NCBI GenBank assembly: GCA_025667525.1
Contig: JANFOE010000193.1
Coordinates: forward strand, 1,054,001-1,118,000
Direction: 5' to 3'
Length of the DNA: 64,000 nucleotides
From: Glebionis coronaria
Taxonomy: Eukaryota > Streptophyta > Magnoliopsida > Asterales > Asteraceae
Numbering within the stretch: position 1 is the stretch's first letter; every line of letters begins with the position of its first letter. Made by a program: the position numbers and the translations under genes. This document shows positions 34,132 through 45,964 of the stretch, in pieces. Below the pieces are notes generated by a model. That model had not been told where the DNA came from. It saw only the letters and a program-made list of their open reading frames with translations, and did not search any database.

Positions 34132-36020
34132 ATGACGAAGGGGCACCCGCAGGGAAATCCCAGGAACACAAATCCTGGAAATCGGAAGTCCCAAGGGGAA
34201 GGGATACTCATTCCCAATCGATCCCCTAGCCATAAAGCTGGCGGACCAAAAAACCAGAGTGGTCTTCAATCCATGGGGGTGACAAGCACGTTCTCTATGA
34301 CCCCACCACCTACTTTGACCTTGAATAATTCTGATCCAGGGAGTGCGCCCAATCCCCCTAACAAGGAGCCGCGCAGACCATCGACCGAGGAAGAAGTGGA
34401 GGTCGAACCACTCAGCGAGGAAGATCTCACTCGAGTTCTCACGCAGAACTTTGAGAGGATCGTCCCAGGGATTGCATCAAGGTTGAATCTAGGGAGGGAC
34501 CTCCAATCTAGGCTCAACTTTGGCAACGCCGGACCAGGCACCTCTTCTCAAACTCAGAGGAAGAGAAGGACACGACCTCAGGAGCGGAGCCTCTTTGAGG
34601 AAACTCCCTAACCCATGAATGTTTTAGAACGCATAGGGGATCATCTCATGCAGGAACTAATACAGTCCAGAGAAGAGGGAGAGAAGTCCGACGGTTCGCC
34701 GGAACGACCAGATCTGGAACTGACCAGAACCAATCGCCGCACAAGCGTGTGGGATAGGATGAATACCGGGAAGAAGGCTCTTGGCTCTTCTCACAAGAGC
34801 GGTCCCTACCTAAAGGATGGGGCACCAACTCCTTCTCCCGGTCCATCAGGAGAGGACTCGGATGACCATCCGCCCAAGCGTCGCCGACCTAGGCGTACCC
34901 CTCCACTACCACCGGACAATGTGGAGTACTATGGTGGGCCCTATTACCGAGAAACGGAAGCAGAAGATCTTTCCCGTCCGTGGTGTGACCCCAGTCTCAC
35001 CCGTCCATGGGCGGATCCCAGGGAAGATCCGTTTACTCTCTACATACGGAATTACTCTGAGGATACAAAGCGTCGTATGCCGGCGTGTGTCAAGACTTAT
35101 GACGGAACTGGTGATCCGGATGATCACCTCAAGATATTTGATACGCAGGAAAAAATTAAGCAATGGCCCATGCCTATATGGTGCCAAATGTTCAATTCAA
35201 CCTTGATCGGCAATGCTCGTGACTGGTTTGAGGGACTTCCTCCGTGAAGCATTGATAGTTTCACTGAATTGCGTACTGCGTTTAAGAATAATTATACTCA
35301 GTAGAAGAAGTATAATAGGGACCCGGTCTCATTCGCAACCGTCAAGCAACGGCCGGAGGAATCTACGGAGGCCTTCACTGAACGCTTCAATGACGAGTGC
35401 ACCCGCACAAAAACAATGCCGGGACTCCTGAAAATTTCCGACTATATGCATGCCATAACAGACAGGGAATCAATCAGGCGTCTCAATGACAAACGTCCGG
35501 AGAGGTATGAAGACCACATGGAAAGGGTCAGAAACTTCATAGAGGGAGAAACCGCGGTAGCCGCGGCCTATCCTTCAAAAGGAAACAACTACCGATCGAA
35601 AGACCAGTCCAAGAGACAGTCGGGCGGTCAAAACAACCAGAACAATGGGAGGGGCTCAGATTACAAGAGCCAAAACAAAGGAGGACGACCGGATGATAAT
35701 TTTACCCCTCTAAAGATGTCCTACCGGGAGATCTTGTTGACGGAAGGGGCCAATTTCCCGAGACCTCCCCCAATGACGACTCCGCTAGACCATCGCCAAG
35801 GAAATCATTTTGGCGAATTCCATAACGACAAGGGCCATGGTACGGAGGAATGTATCCAGCTCAAGAAGCACATTGAGTCACTGATCAAATCAGGTAAACT
35901 CAAGCATTTGGTCAAAGATTGGAAGGATGGAAAAGACAACAAGAAGTATGACAAGAAGGATCCCCAAAAGGACAAACCTTCAACTATATATATGATCCAA
36001 TCCAGACAGCGCCGCACGAG
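34132..36020 (+). pseudogene. Element F gag
   Basis: Start Met at 34132 (MTKGHPQGNPRNTNPG). The N-terminal part is Pro/Ser-rich and acidic. The capsid domain reads TYDGTGDPDDHLKIF, then a Trp-containing WCQMFNSTLIGNARDWF block and FAESTEAFTERFNDE-like helices. Stops lie in the same frame at 34609 (TAA), 35245 (TGA) and 35302 (TAG). The nucleocapsid-like motif GEFHNDKGHGTEEC has Gly where family members have the first Cys. It continues in the same frame into the protease. Forms the particle; broken here. Confidence 0.88.
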
Positions 36021-37974
36021 GCAGAAAATTAGTCAAAAATTTTCACGCGGCAGAGAAATCTCAAACCCTCCCATCACAGCAAGCGATGTGATTGATGCGC
36101 CTGTCACTATTGAGATAAGCATTGGAACACACAATGTTCGCCGTATGTATGTGGATGGAGGGTCATCAGCAGAAGTACTGTACGAACACTGTTTCGTACA
36201 GTTACGACCATAAATAAGAAGCCAATTAGTACCAGCCACGGCACCGCTCATCGGTTTTAGTGGAGACACCATCTGGCCAATAGGACAGCTGCGTCTGCTT
36301 GTAACCATTGGGAATGAAGAGCACTCCACCACGGCGTGGATGAACTTTATGGTGATACGCTCACACTTTCCATATAATGGGATCATAAGCAGACCAGGTA
36401 TCCTGGCCATACGGGCGGTACCCTCCACGGCACACGGGATGATCAAATTCCCTGTGGAAGGAGGAATTGTCACCATCTATAACACAATCGTACCAGCATC
36501 CGAGTGTCATGCCGTGAAAACACCAGCTCCACCTGTTTCCCCCAAGGACGGATCACCACCTCCCAATTGGAAGGTGGCAATCCATCCTGATTACCCGGAA
36601 CAAGAGGTTTCCATAGGGGGAACACTCTCGGATGGTGGCAAGAGAGCCATGTGCTCTCTCCTGAATGCAAACTTAGATGTATTCGTATGGGAGCCCAAGC
36701 ATATGACGGGCGTACCACGCGCGATAGCAGAACATAAGCTCCAGATCCTCCAGGGATATCCTCCCGTCAAGCAAAAGAAGCGCGGTCAGGCACCTGAACA
36801 CAGCCAAGTGATATTGGATGAGGTACGGAAACTGGTGGATGCGGGTATCATGCGCGAGGTATACTACCACGAGTGGTTATCCAACCCAGTCATGGTCAAA
36901 AAGCATGACGGAAGCTGGCGGATGTGCGTGGATTTCACGGATCTGAACAAAGCTTGTCCACAGGATTGTTACCCGTTACCGGAGATTGACTCGAAGGTGG
37001 AATCTCTATGTGGATATCCCTTTAAGTGCTTCTTAGACGCATATAAAGGATACCACCAAATCCAGATGGCGGAAGAGGACGCAGAGAAGACGGTATTCCA
37101 TACTAGTCAAGGCGTATACCGTTATATAAAAATGCCATTCGAACTAAAAAACGTCGGGGCAACATACCAGCAGCTTGTTGACAAAGCCTTCGACTCACAG
37201 ATAGGCCGCAACCTGGAGGTCTATGTGGATGACTTAGTCATCAAAAGTCATACGAAGGATGCACTCCTCCGATACGTCCAAGAGACATTTGACACATTGA
37301 GGCAGATTAATATGAAGCTAAATCAAAAGAAATACACGTTTGGGGCAACGGAAGGAATGTTCCTTAGATATATGATTGATCCAAATGGCATCAAGCCTTG
37401 CCCAGAAAAAACGGACGCAATAATACAGCTACCATCCCCTCAGACATGGAAAGAGGTGCAGTCCTTAAATGGGAAGCTGGTCGGGCTAAACAGGTTCTTA
37501 TCAAAGTCCGCAGAGAAGTCATTCCCCCTATTCAAAACACTCAAGAAGTGCAGTAAGAAGGGAGACTTTCGGTGGACAAAGGAAGCTGAGGAAGCCTTTG
37601 GTCAACTCAAGCAACACCTCGCATCTCTCCCCATGTTAGTAGCTCCCCGGCCAAAGGAGGAGCTCATTATGTATCTATCAGCCACACATGGAGCAATAAG
37701 TGTCGTACTCATGACGGATAGGAAAACAGTCCAAACTCCGGTCTACTTCATAAGTAGAACATTACAAGGGCCGGAGTTGAATTACTCCTCTATGGAAAAA
37801 TTGGTTTTGGCACTAGTGTTTGCTACAAAACGGTTGCACCGATACTTTCAGGCGCACCCAATTGTAGTCATTACTGACCAACCAATAAAAAAGTCATCTC
37901 TAGACCGGATGTGGCAGGTAGGCTACAAAAGTGGAGCATTCTATTGGGAGAACACAACATATCTTATAGACTAA
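36021..37974 (+). pseudogene. Element F protease, reverse transcriptase and first RNase H
   Basis: Same frame as gag, with a TAA at 36211. The protease active-site region is MYVDGGSSAEVLY, with later blocks GFSGDTIWPIG and RPGILAIRAVPS. RT begins near KQKKRGQAPEHS and has WRMCVDFTDLNKACPQDCYPLP, FLDAYKGYHQI, then the catalytic Tyr-Val-Asp-Asp (EVYVDDLVIKS, near 37221-37232) and the thumb LNGKLVGLNRFLS. The first RNase H reads LIMYLSATHGAISVVL, with Ser at the place of the usual first Asp, and YSSMEKLVLALVFA. A frameshift near 37900 ends the frame at 37974. Confidence 0.88.
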
Positions 37975-38470
37975 GGACGGCTGTTAAACGCCAAATCTTG
38001 GCAGATTTCTTGATAGAGAAGCCGGATGAAGAGGGATCAATCGTACAGCAAGACGAAACTCCCACAGAACCATGGATATCATTTACGGACGGATCTTCGT
38101 GTGCGGATGGGTCAGGAGCTGGTCTCATCCTTACGAATCCGGAAGGAATGGAGTTTACGTACGCCCTTCGCTTCGAATTCACAGCCACCAACAATGAGGC
38201 AGAATATGAAGCGTTGATTGCGGGTTTAAAAATCGCCGCTATAATGGGAGTCCGCAGCCTTGAGGCCTACGTGGACTCACGGCTTGTCACGAACCACATT
38301 CTGGGAGAATACGTAGCCAATGAGGATAACATGGTTCGATACTTGGAAAAAGTCAAATAACTCATTGCGTCTGTCAACAAGTTTTCTATCAAGCAGGTAC
38401 CGAGAGGTGAAAATAAGAAGGCGGACGCTCTTAGCAAGATTGCATCTACAAGTTTCGCCCACTTATCCAA
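37975..38470 (+). pseudogene. Element F second (archaeal-type) RNase H
   Basis: After the linker RLQKWSILLGEHNI (shifted frame from 37911) comes a second RNase H: WISFTDGSSCADGSGAGLIL (first Asp), TNNEAEYEALIAGL (Glu) and YVDSRLV (Asp). A TAA at 38358 breaks it before ENKKADALSKIA. A second RNase H after the first is characteristic of the Tat group. Its catalytic residues look intact, in contrast to the first domain. Confidence 0.87.
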
Positions 38471-39784
38471 GAAAGTCTTGGTGGAAATACTCAAGGAAAA
38501 GTCCATAACAGAAGGGGAGGTCGCTGCTATAGTTGAGGAGGACGGACCTACATGGATGACCCCGATCGTCAACTATTTGACTAATGAAACCCTTCCTGAC
38601 GAGGAAAAAGCGGCACGACGCATTCGAAGGAAGTCGCAGCACTTCGAGCTTCGAGAAGGTATTCTTTACAAGCGCTCTTTCTTGCAGTCGTGGTTGCGGT
38701 GCGTTGGGCCACGACAGGCTACTTACGTGATCAGTGAGATACATGAAGGGTTATGCGGCATGCACGCGGGTCCCCGATCCGTGGTGGCTCGAGCCCTGCG
38801 CACAAGATATTATTGGCCTACTATGCATAGGGACGCACGCGACATGATTCGCAAGTGCATTGATTGCCAAGTGCACAGACCAGTACCACGACATCCGCAG
38901 CAGGAACTTACACCTATTACATCCCCATGGCCATTTTATAAGTGGGGGATCGACATTGCAGGACCTTTCCCCGTGGCTGCGGGGGGAGTCAAGTTCTTGA
39001 TTGTCGCGATGGACTATTTCACACGCTGGATAGAGGCCAAGGCAGTGAAATCCATCACAGGCAAACAAGTTAAAAAGTTTGTTTGGGAGAACATTGTGTG
39101 CCGTTTTGGCTTACCAGGAGAAATCATCTCGGAAAACGGGAAGCAGTTCGCGGATAATCTGTTCAAGGACTGGTGTGCGGCATTGAATATCAAGCGGTGC
39201 TTCGCGTCTGTTAAACACCCGCAGACGAATGGTCTTGTGGAGCGAGCAAATAGAAGCTTAGGTGAAGGCATAAAGGCACGCATGGAGGAACGAAGTGCCA
39301 ATGGGTGGACGAACTGCCACATGTTCTATGGGCACATAGGACTATGATCAAAATAGCTAACGGGGACACCCCATTCGCATTGGCCTACGGCACTGAAGCT
39401 GTTATACCAGCAGAAATAGGAATGCCTACCATCCGCACGGCGGAGGTTAATGTCGTCACAAACGATGAGCAGCTCTGGATCAATCTGGATTTGTTGGAGG
39501 AAAAGAGGGAGATAGCAGCTATCAATGAGGCCAAGTCCAAGGCTCGGATGAAGGCTTATTATGACGCCAAGGTTAAAGGTGTTTCTTTTCGACCGGGAGA
39601 TTATGTCTATCGTGCTAACAAAGCAAGTCGAACGGAGAATACAGGAAAGCTGGGCCCTAAGTGGGAAGGATTGTATGAGGTCACGGAGGCCTTAGGACGG
39701 GGCGCGTACAAGTTACGTGACATGGATGGCCGCGATCTGGAACGCACATGGAATATCTCCAATCTCAAAAGGTGTTATCTTTGA
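38471..39784 (+). pseudogene. Element F integrase
   Basis: The HHCC zinc motif is intact (HEGLCGMHAGP ... CIDCQVH). The first catalytic Asp is in WGIDIAGPF. The second is changed: the codon at 39132-39134 is GAA, giving SENGKQF where SDNG is expected. The Glu is present in HPQTNGLVERANR. A one-base shift near 39310 separates the core from the C-terminal part (39305-39784), which ends in GPKWEGLYEVTEALGRGAYKL and NISNLKRCYL. There is no chromodomain, as expected for Tat elements. Confidence 0.9.
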
Positions 39785-40536
39785 AAGCTACGGCTTCTGC
39801 ATGGAAACTTCGCTATATTTGGCTTTAATGAAGATCCATGTGTTCTCTTTGTTTTGTTTCTTATGCTTTTCTAGGTTCTTTTTGTTTTTAGGGTTTCCCA
39901 TTCTTGTCAAAACAAAAAATGTAAACGTTCTAATAAAATGCCGTGGTGCCTAGCTAGCTCCGCGGCTAGTTTTCGTGCAAATTGTTTTGTTATTCTTTAG
40001 ATTCTATTGTAGTCATATGGATTTAATTGTTATTATTATAATGTGCCATGTCTTATTCATATGCATTCATTCAATACCGTACATGTACAATGCGCCTCCA
40101 GGTGGGGTAAGAGGATTAAGTGAACCTAATAATTCAACTTGTCACATAAGAGGGATGCAAACCCAGTGACACGGATCATGTATCCTTACTAGACACCTTA
40201 TTCACGAGACGTTGTGATAAGTTTCCATATGCCGCGCTCACGTAGTGCTTTCCATGGTAAAGACGCACGCCGCACGTCTAGTAAAGTATAGACTTAGTTT
40301 TATTTTGGGTAAGACGTGACATGTCATGCGACACAAATACATGATATCTAGAAAAGGATATAAACAAGTTTCCAAATCATCAAAATTGCCGTGCCTACCA
40401 CGGACTTATACATAGCATGACAAATCTTTACAATCATAAGGTGTCGTGGACATCCACGGACAAATGTTTAGGTTACAAACTAAATTATCCAAGAGATAAC
40501 AAATTAAGGGCACCCTACATGGGGGGAGAAATCTAC
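39785..40536. other. Element F spacer between pol and antisense gene
   Basis: About 750 bp without a credible gene on either strand. The small open frames here have no family features. It should contain the 3' ends of both the pol transcript and the convergent antisense transcript. Confidence 0.6.
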
Positions 40537-41301
40537 CTATCTCCCATCGCTCCTCAGCCAGACAAGGAAACATCTCACCACGTTCCTTCCGCCCAGAGCT
40601 TGAGCCGCCTTCCTCTCCAGCACCTCGCCTAATGGTTGTTCACCAACTACGATTATGGTCACATCTTCATAAATAGGAAGTGTGAGGTGGCTGGGTGAGG
40701 GGGTGAAGCGAGCCCGGGAATGTCCCTCACCTTGAGAAAATGCTCCAAGAGTTAGTTTCTCCATAATCTCCATGTTGGACGCATCTTTGGTGGCTTTCAG
40801 CTCGGCCAAGAAGGGATAGTGGAGATCACGCATTGCAGCCATAGAAGCAGTCATCTTGTCAGCAGCTCCGGAGTTGAAGAAGGCGTGCTTTGTGAAGTTT
40901 TGCTTCTTCCTTATTAGTTATGCGGCCATGACCATTCCTTCATGACGACCGTGGTTGATACCATCTGACAAGAGGTCTGCAAATTGCTGAACAAATTTGG
41001 GGGCTTCTAACACCTTGGTTACGGCCAAACGCGCCCCGGTACCCACCATCCACCTACGACCGCCAATGGCTGCTAGTAGATGGGGTATAGCACATCGTCA
41101 CGCTCAGAGATGAGGGCATTCACTAGCACATCCTTCTGGGTGGACGCCTCCTTCAGTTGTTCAGTCACGGCCCTTTCACAAACAAGCTCCTCCTTAAGTT
41201 TCTCCCCCACCCTGGATCAGTGCAAAGGCGTCCTCAAGCTTCTTGGTAAGTATGGATACTTGGTCGAAGGAGGACTTAGCTGAAGCTTCTGCCGCGGTCA
41301 C

Positions 41302-41367
41302 CTGTATGTGATACATCACGTGTTAGAATGGTGGTTATTATAGGTGTGATGCGGCGTAGATACATAC
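41302..41367 (-). other. Putative intron 3 of F antisense gene
   Basis: Donor GTATGT after CCAGG, acceptor CATACAG; 66 bp; phase 0. Reading through it instead gives a stop within the intron. Confidence 0.65.
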
Positions 41368-41944
41368 CCTGGTTATTGCAGCCTCAAGTTTAGTCTCGAG
41401 CTCGGCTACATGTTGGTCATGAGCATTGGCGTGGGCCGATTGTTCTTTAACAGTCGCCTCCGCAGTAGCAAGCAGTGACTGGAGGGTGGCAATTTGAGCT
41501 TCATTTTCTTCAATCATCCTCTCTTTTCGCACAACCTTCCTCTTCAAAGATTCAACATGCCCGAGAGCACCCTCAAATCTTACCCTCATAGAAGTACCCA
41601 TCGCCATTTGATGCACTAAGGCACCATTGTACTCATCCACCAGATCCGCATGGCTTAGTACATTTACATCTCGTACCAAACCAGGGGGGATGCAGTTATT
41701 AAGGTACTCACGGCACTCCTCGGCCTCTCTCATCCGTGACGCAGTGGTGATCTTCCAGACAGGATTTAACTGTTGATGAGGTCCGGACATTGGGATCTCT
41801 TGGGAAGCTGTGGAGATACCTTCTTCAAAGGCAGGGCCGGATCTGGTTGCGGATGTATGCAGCACAGGTTCTCTCTCCACTTCCTTCTCTTTCCCCTTCT
41901 CTTTCCGTGCATCAGGGGGAGGCACGGCACCAGCTTGTTCATCT

Positions 41945-42047
41945 CTACATACATACAATTGGAATAAGTATCAAGTCTTGTTTGAAGAAAGTCGTGGCTC
42001 TCACTTAGATCATGGATGTTTTGAGTAAATAAAAGGGGTAGACTTAC
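41945..42047 (-). other. Putative intron 2 of F antisense gene
   Basis: The donor GTAAGT is the plant consensus; the acceptor is TATGTAG; 103 bp. The join keeps the frame from exon 2 (EGNN) to exon 3 (DEQAGAV). Confidence 0.72.
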
Positions 42048-42655
42048 ATATTATTCCCTTCTAGTTCTGATGTAGTCAGGGGAACTTGAGTAACCGGGTC
42101 CACAGGTGCGGCCCACACCGTTTCGGAGGCTTGGGTGGTGCTCCCAACAGATTGATAACGGGGGTGGTCCTCGCGCAGTTTTTTGGGTGGGGCATTGTGT
42201 TGACCAACCTCGGCTTGGGAAACTCTTCTCACCCGCTTGTTTTTCCTACGGGTACGCTTAGGGGCGGGCTGCGTTTCTTCCTCATCTACTTCTTCGTCTG
42301 CTTGATGCATTTCCTCCTCGTCACCGCCCAACATCTGGCGCAGACTCGAGGTGGTCCACTCAAGGTTGTCACCTTGCTCTTCCCCGTGTGCGGGGGGTAG
42401 CAGTCTTGGGTGGCGAGGAGGGCCCAGCTTCATCTTCAAGCATCATGTGATCACCATCCTCGTTGTCAAAATCTACGGGGGTTCTCAGGAGAGTTGTTTC
42501 CTCTTCGTCTGAATGAGGATCTGGTACTGCTTCTAGGGCAACTGTTACATTCCGGGTGTGCTCAAGGAGGGGTAGCTCGTTCTCATGTCGGGGTCGGGAT
42601 CCCTCTGGTATAAGCTTTGGATCGCCTTGACGTAGAATTCCAAAGAAGTTCATTT

Positions 42656-42732
42656 CTGCCACAATAAACAAAGTATATTAGTTATAACACATAAGTGTAC
42701 GTACGTCTTTCATGTGCGGATGCTATGCCTAC
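42656..42732 (-). other. Putative intron 1 of F antisense gene
   Basis: Donor GTAGGC, acceptor TTATTGTGGCAG; 77 bp. The join reads RRHGE-EMNFFG, and the family keeps a conserved Met-hydrophobic-Phe just there. Reading through hits a stop at 42710. Confidence 0.75.
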
Positions 42733-43429
42733 CTTCACCATGCCTCCTCCAAAACACAGGATATTTGTTGGACGAGCCGAAATAGTTGCCGCTAATCCCT
42801 AGCAAACAGAGGAATGATTCGGGAAGGTTTCTATGGAACCCTGTTCTATTTCTATCTATTTCTTGGGAATGTTGGGGATTATATGTACTGGCGTGCGGAA
42901 GAGGGTCATGAGATAATCTTTGTTTGAAGACATAGTCGGCCGGCCACACTATCGAGTCAATGAAAAAGTAATGGTCGTACCAATTTTTCAATGAGTCCAT
43001 GGGCTTATTATGAGACTGGGGGCTATTGGGAGATCGTTTCTTAAAAGATAGCCAACCATTTACTAAACTGGGGGTGTAAAATAGCCGGAATAGTTCTACG
43101 ATTAGAGGGATTCTTCTAGCGCGACAAAGGATTTCAAACTGACTAACTTTACATGCGCCTATACAGTGAAGTTGGCTAATATGTACATCATTATATCCTA
43201 AGAGATCTACGAGGAAATGAGTGAAAGGAATGCGGTAGTTGGCCGCAACAAAAAGACGAGTATATAGGCCAATCATTCCCTGTGGAGCCTCAGTTATGAG
43301 GTCTCCTGCACCAGGGAGAGAAGGGTGTAGATTGCTGGGGATGAAATAATCGGTGCAAAAGTGATCTAATTGCTCCTGGGTCATTACATTGAGCACGGAT
43401 CCAATGGAGGGGTTGTTTCTTTTGGCCAT

Positions 43430-43965
43430 TACTAAATAAAAAGTTAAGGACGTGGTATTCTAACCTGCGAAGGAAGGGATCCGTGCATGAGAAAGTGGTG
43501 CTAAGGAGAAAAGCTTTAATGGCAGAGATAGAGAAAAAGACTGTGTGTTACACACAGCCGTAGGGGTAGCTTATTAATAGGGTTGCCTTATGAGTAATGG
43601 TCTGTTGGATGCATGTCACGTGTTTGCCACTATCCTTAATCGTGTGGCTAGGGTGTAAGTGGCAAGTGAAAAGTCAGGTGGGACCCACGGGTCACTTCTG
43701 ACTCAGTAGTTTACGCCGCTCGAGGTTCTGACTGTTTGCACTTTGTCAGTCAAGTGGCAGGTGAACAGTCAATTATGTCGGGATATGCGGTCTTCCGTAT
43801 GACCAAATTCAATGCTACATTTAATTTGTCTCGGTTGTCACGTGCGGCTGAGGTACCATTGGAATAAATTCCTGAGTCAAGCAGCCATGTGCAGCCAAAA
43901 CAAATTTTTAATAAATTATCATTCCCTCAAAGATCTTTTCTTGGTACGTCCAGGGAGCTTCTTGA
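43430..43965 (-). promoter_or_regulatory. Upstream region of F antisense gene
   Basis: About 535 bp between the antisense start codon and the terminal hairpin, without a gene. On the minus strand an A/T-rich CTATTAATAAG lies about 145 bp upstream of the start and could be a weak TATA box. An antisense promoter here is inferred, not shown. Confidence 0.35.
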
Positions 43966-44011
43966 TAGTCTAGAGGTTACGCCTACGGCTGTAACAACTA
44001 GACTAGGGGGA
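43966..44011 (+). promoter_or_regulatory. Hairpin and polypurine tract of F
   Basis: TAGTCTAG (43966-43973) pairs with CTAGACTA (43998-44005), with an inner GTTAC/GTAAC stem. It is followed directly by the purine tract AGGGGGA (44005-44011) and the 3' LTR. Element H has an equivalent hairpin at 63236-63275. Confidence 0.75.
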
Positions 44012-44013
44012 CA

Positions 44014-44598
44014 TGATGACGTATAGTCCCCAGCCGGGTCATGAACCCGGCCCACGGGTACTACCCGTATCCGGCCCATCACAGATGGGTGGGAATAATG
44101 TTATTCGAGCTTATGGGCTTCGATGAACAGTAACTGCACACGCGTGTGCGGCCCAAGGCCCAGCATGCCCGGTGCAGGGTTAGACAGAATCATACTCTTA
44201 CTATGATTATGATTTATCCCAAAGGAGAGGATATTCACTCACCATAATTAGGAGATAACAATCAATCTAAATATGGTGATTATCCTTGCCTTGGGCCGAA
44301 GCATCAGTGACAGCCCATCAGGGTTTCACTGCCTATATAAGGAACCCCCAAGGGTTCCACAAAGGTATTACATTCTACACACTCTCAACTCTCATCCGAT
44401 TCCTATAACCCTAACCGATTACTTACTCTCACACCGGAGTCTAATCGTGGGAAACATTCTCACGGTAAGCCTAACGCGTGTTGTTTAGTGTGCAGGATCC
44501 CAACCATATGATTCACTTGGTGCAGGAGCCGGAGTCCAACCAACCCGAATTAAGCCTAATTCGGGTATAGCAAGGATCACACAACTTTTGTATCAACA
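44014..44598 (+). repeat. 3' LTR of F
   Basis: TGATGACG…GTATCAACA, with its TATA box at 44334-44340. It pairs with 33484-34069. Confidence 0.96.
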
Positions 44599-44603
44599 GG
44601 TCA
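44599..44603. repeat. Target-site duplication of F, right copy (GGTCA)
   Basis: Identical to 33479-33483. The E LTR continues from TGAGGTCAACAAC. Confidence 0.95.
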
Positions 44604-45291
44604 TGAGGTCAACAACATGCATGAATACTTGGAGGGATGCCTCTAATTAACTGGTAAGTGGGTAGGAGGGATCAGCTCCTTGTGAAGGATGCAAGGCACA
44701 CACCACATTCACCATGAAATCCTGACGGAAACATGTAACTAGGATGCACCCATACGCCACACATGATAATATAATAATATAATGGCCAAATAACTGAAAA
44801 GGGACGCCACGAGTTATTACTCTGTCGTGGTGAAGTCACAACACTAGTGCCTCTAGTGTTATGGTTATGGTACCTCCATAACTAGGTGAAACTGGTCATG
44901 CATGTATATGGCTAAGGTAACTAATAAAACATAAGCATTTAATCTGTAACTACTGGGGAAAACAGTTGGCTACATACGGGAAATCCTAATGAAGGAAGAG
45001 ATTGTCCTTACCGAAGGACGGAAAATCCGTACCTTATGTCTAGTAGAATCTAACGGAAAACGATGAAGACTAATCCCCCTTGACGGATAACACTACATAA
45101 GAAATATGGACGTGTATGAGTTGTCTGAATTACATGTGTTTTACTGGTTCCGTATGTTATTAGCTTGTTATACGTATTCTGTCATGTTTTATTGTTCACC
45201 GTATTAACTGTAGTTATTCTGATGTTCTGTTGTGTATTATTCATGTATTAGTGTATTTTAATACTTGTATTGTAATACTAAGTAACATTCT

Positions 45292-45368
45292 AAAAATAGC
45301 AGGTTTCCTTAAATAGTAAGTTTCCAAAAATAGAAAGTTACCAAAAATAGTAAGTTTCCATAAATAGA
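45292..45368. repeat. Short tandem repeat in E 3' LTR (AAAATAGNAAGTTTCC)
   Basis: Four to five degenerate units of about 16 bp; the counterpart is at 50053-50150. Confidence 0.75.
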
Positions 45369-45673
45369 GTTAAGCTGAATTATAAATAACAAGTGAAGTT
45401 AAATTTGTATAATACAAGTCATGGTTATAGCTTAATAATTAAATACCTGGTTAATTTAATTAAACTATACGTTTAATGATTTTAAATAAAATACATGTTT
45501 TAATTAAAATGGCTAAGTATAAATACCTTAGGTTATACATGAATTAATTTAATAAATTAATTAACCTAAAGTTTAATATGTCATGATATATAAAAATAGT
45601 TTTTATAAAAAAAACCTGAATCCCGAGCCCGTGTTTAATATAAGCCGAACCAAATAAGCCATATAAAAGTCCC

Positions 45674-45964
45674 ACCGCGACCTTGGAGGGGTCTCGGTTG
45701 ACACTAAACAAATCAACCAAACATGCAAAACATACCCCAACCTAGTGTCGGGGTTTCTTGGTCTCGGGTCCGAACAACAAAACCAACCGAGCCCCATAGG
45801 GGGTCTCGGTGGTGCCTCGGTGCACACAAACCAAAAACAAACCCACACTCCGACCCTTGGTCGGGGTCCTTGCTGCGTCCGAGCCACAAACCAACCAAGC
45901 CGAGACCTTTAGGGTCTCGGTGGTGGTGAATAAAAACAAGTCGGGCACCCCCTTGGGGTCTCGG
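45674..45964. repeat. Hairpin cluster in E 3' LTR
   Basis: The counterpart of 50453-50742. Stems such as CCGAGACC…GGTCTCGG remain perfect, while several others carry one mismatch. Confidence 0.7.

Larger units (their letters stand above)
40537..43429 (-). pseudogene. Element F antisense gene with putative gypsy-type transposase domain, spliced
   Basis: Start Met at 43429. Exon 1 (43429-42733) encodes the domain often named 'transposase (putative) gypsy type': LDHFCTDYFIP, GLYTRLFVAANYRIPFTHFL, HCIGACKVSQFEILCR, NGWLSFKKRSP, SLKNWYDHYFFID. GT-AG introns at 42732-42656, 42047-41945 and 41367-41302 each join exons in frame. Exon 2 (42655-42048) starts EMNFFGIL and is acidic with a basic KRTRRKNKRVRR patch; it has one frameshift near 42400. 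Exon 3 (41944-41368) and exon 4 are coiled coil, and the C-terminus (KDASNMEIMEKL, IVVGEQPLGEVLE) ends at 40537. Stops near 40915, 41075 and 41205 show decay. Despite its name, no catalytic motif is visible; its role is unknown. It is convergent to pol. Confidence 0.78.
33484..44598 (+). mobile_element. Element F: complete Tat/Retand-like Ty3/gypsy element with antisense gene
   Basis: An 11.1-kb element with LTRs of 586 and 585 bp, TSD GGTCA, primer site, gag-pol on the plus strand with two RNase H domains, and a spliced gene on the minus strand between integrase and the 3' LTR. Dual RNase H and the antisense gene fit the Tat/Retand group (family knowledge). Comparing the LTRs by eye gives about 28 substitutions and one 1-base indel, roughly 95% identity. 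Gag-Pol has four in-frame stops and two frameshifts, and the integrase has a changed catalytic residue. Confidence 0.95.

Noticed and set aside
41766..42613. Plus-strand frames opposite the F antisense gene
   Set aside because: Shadows of exons 2 and 3, whose acidic and basic codons leave the opposite strand open.
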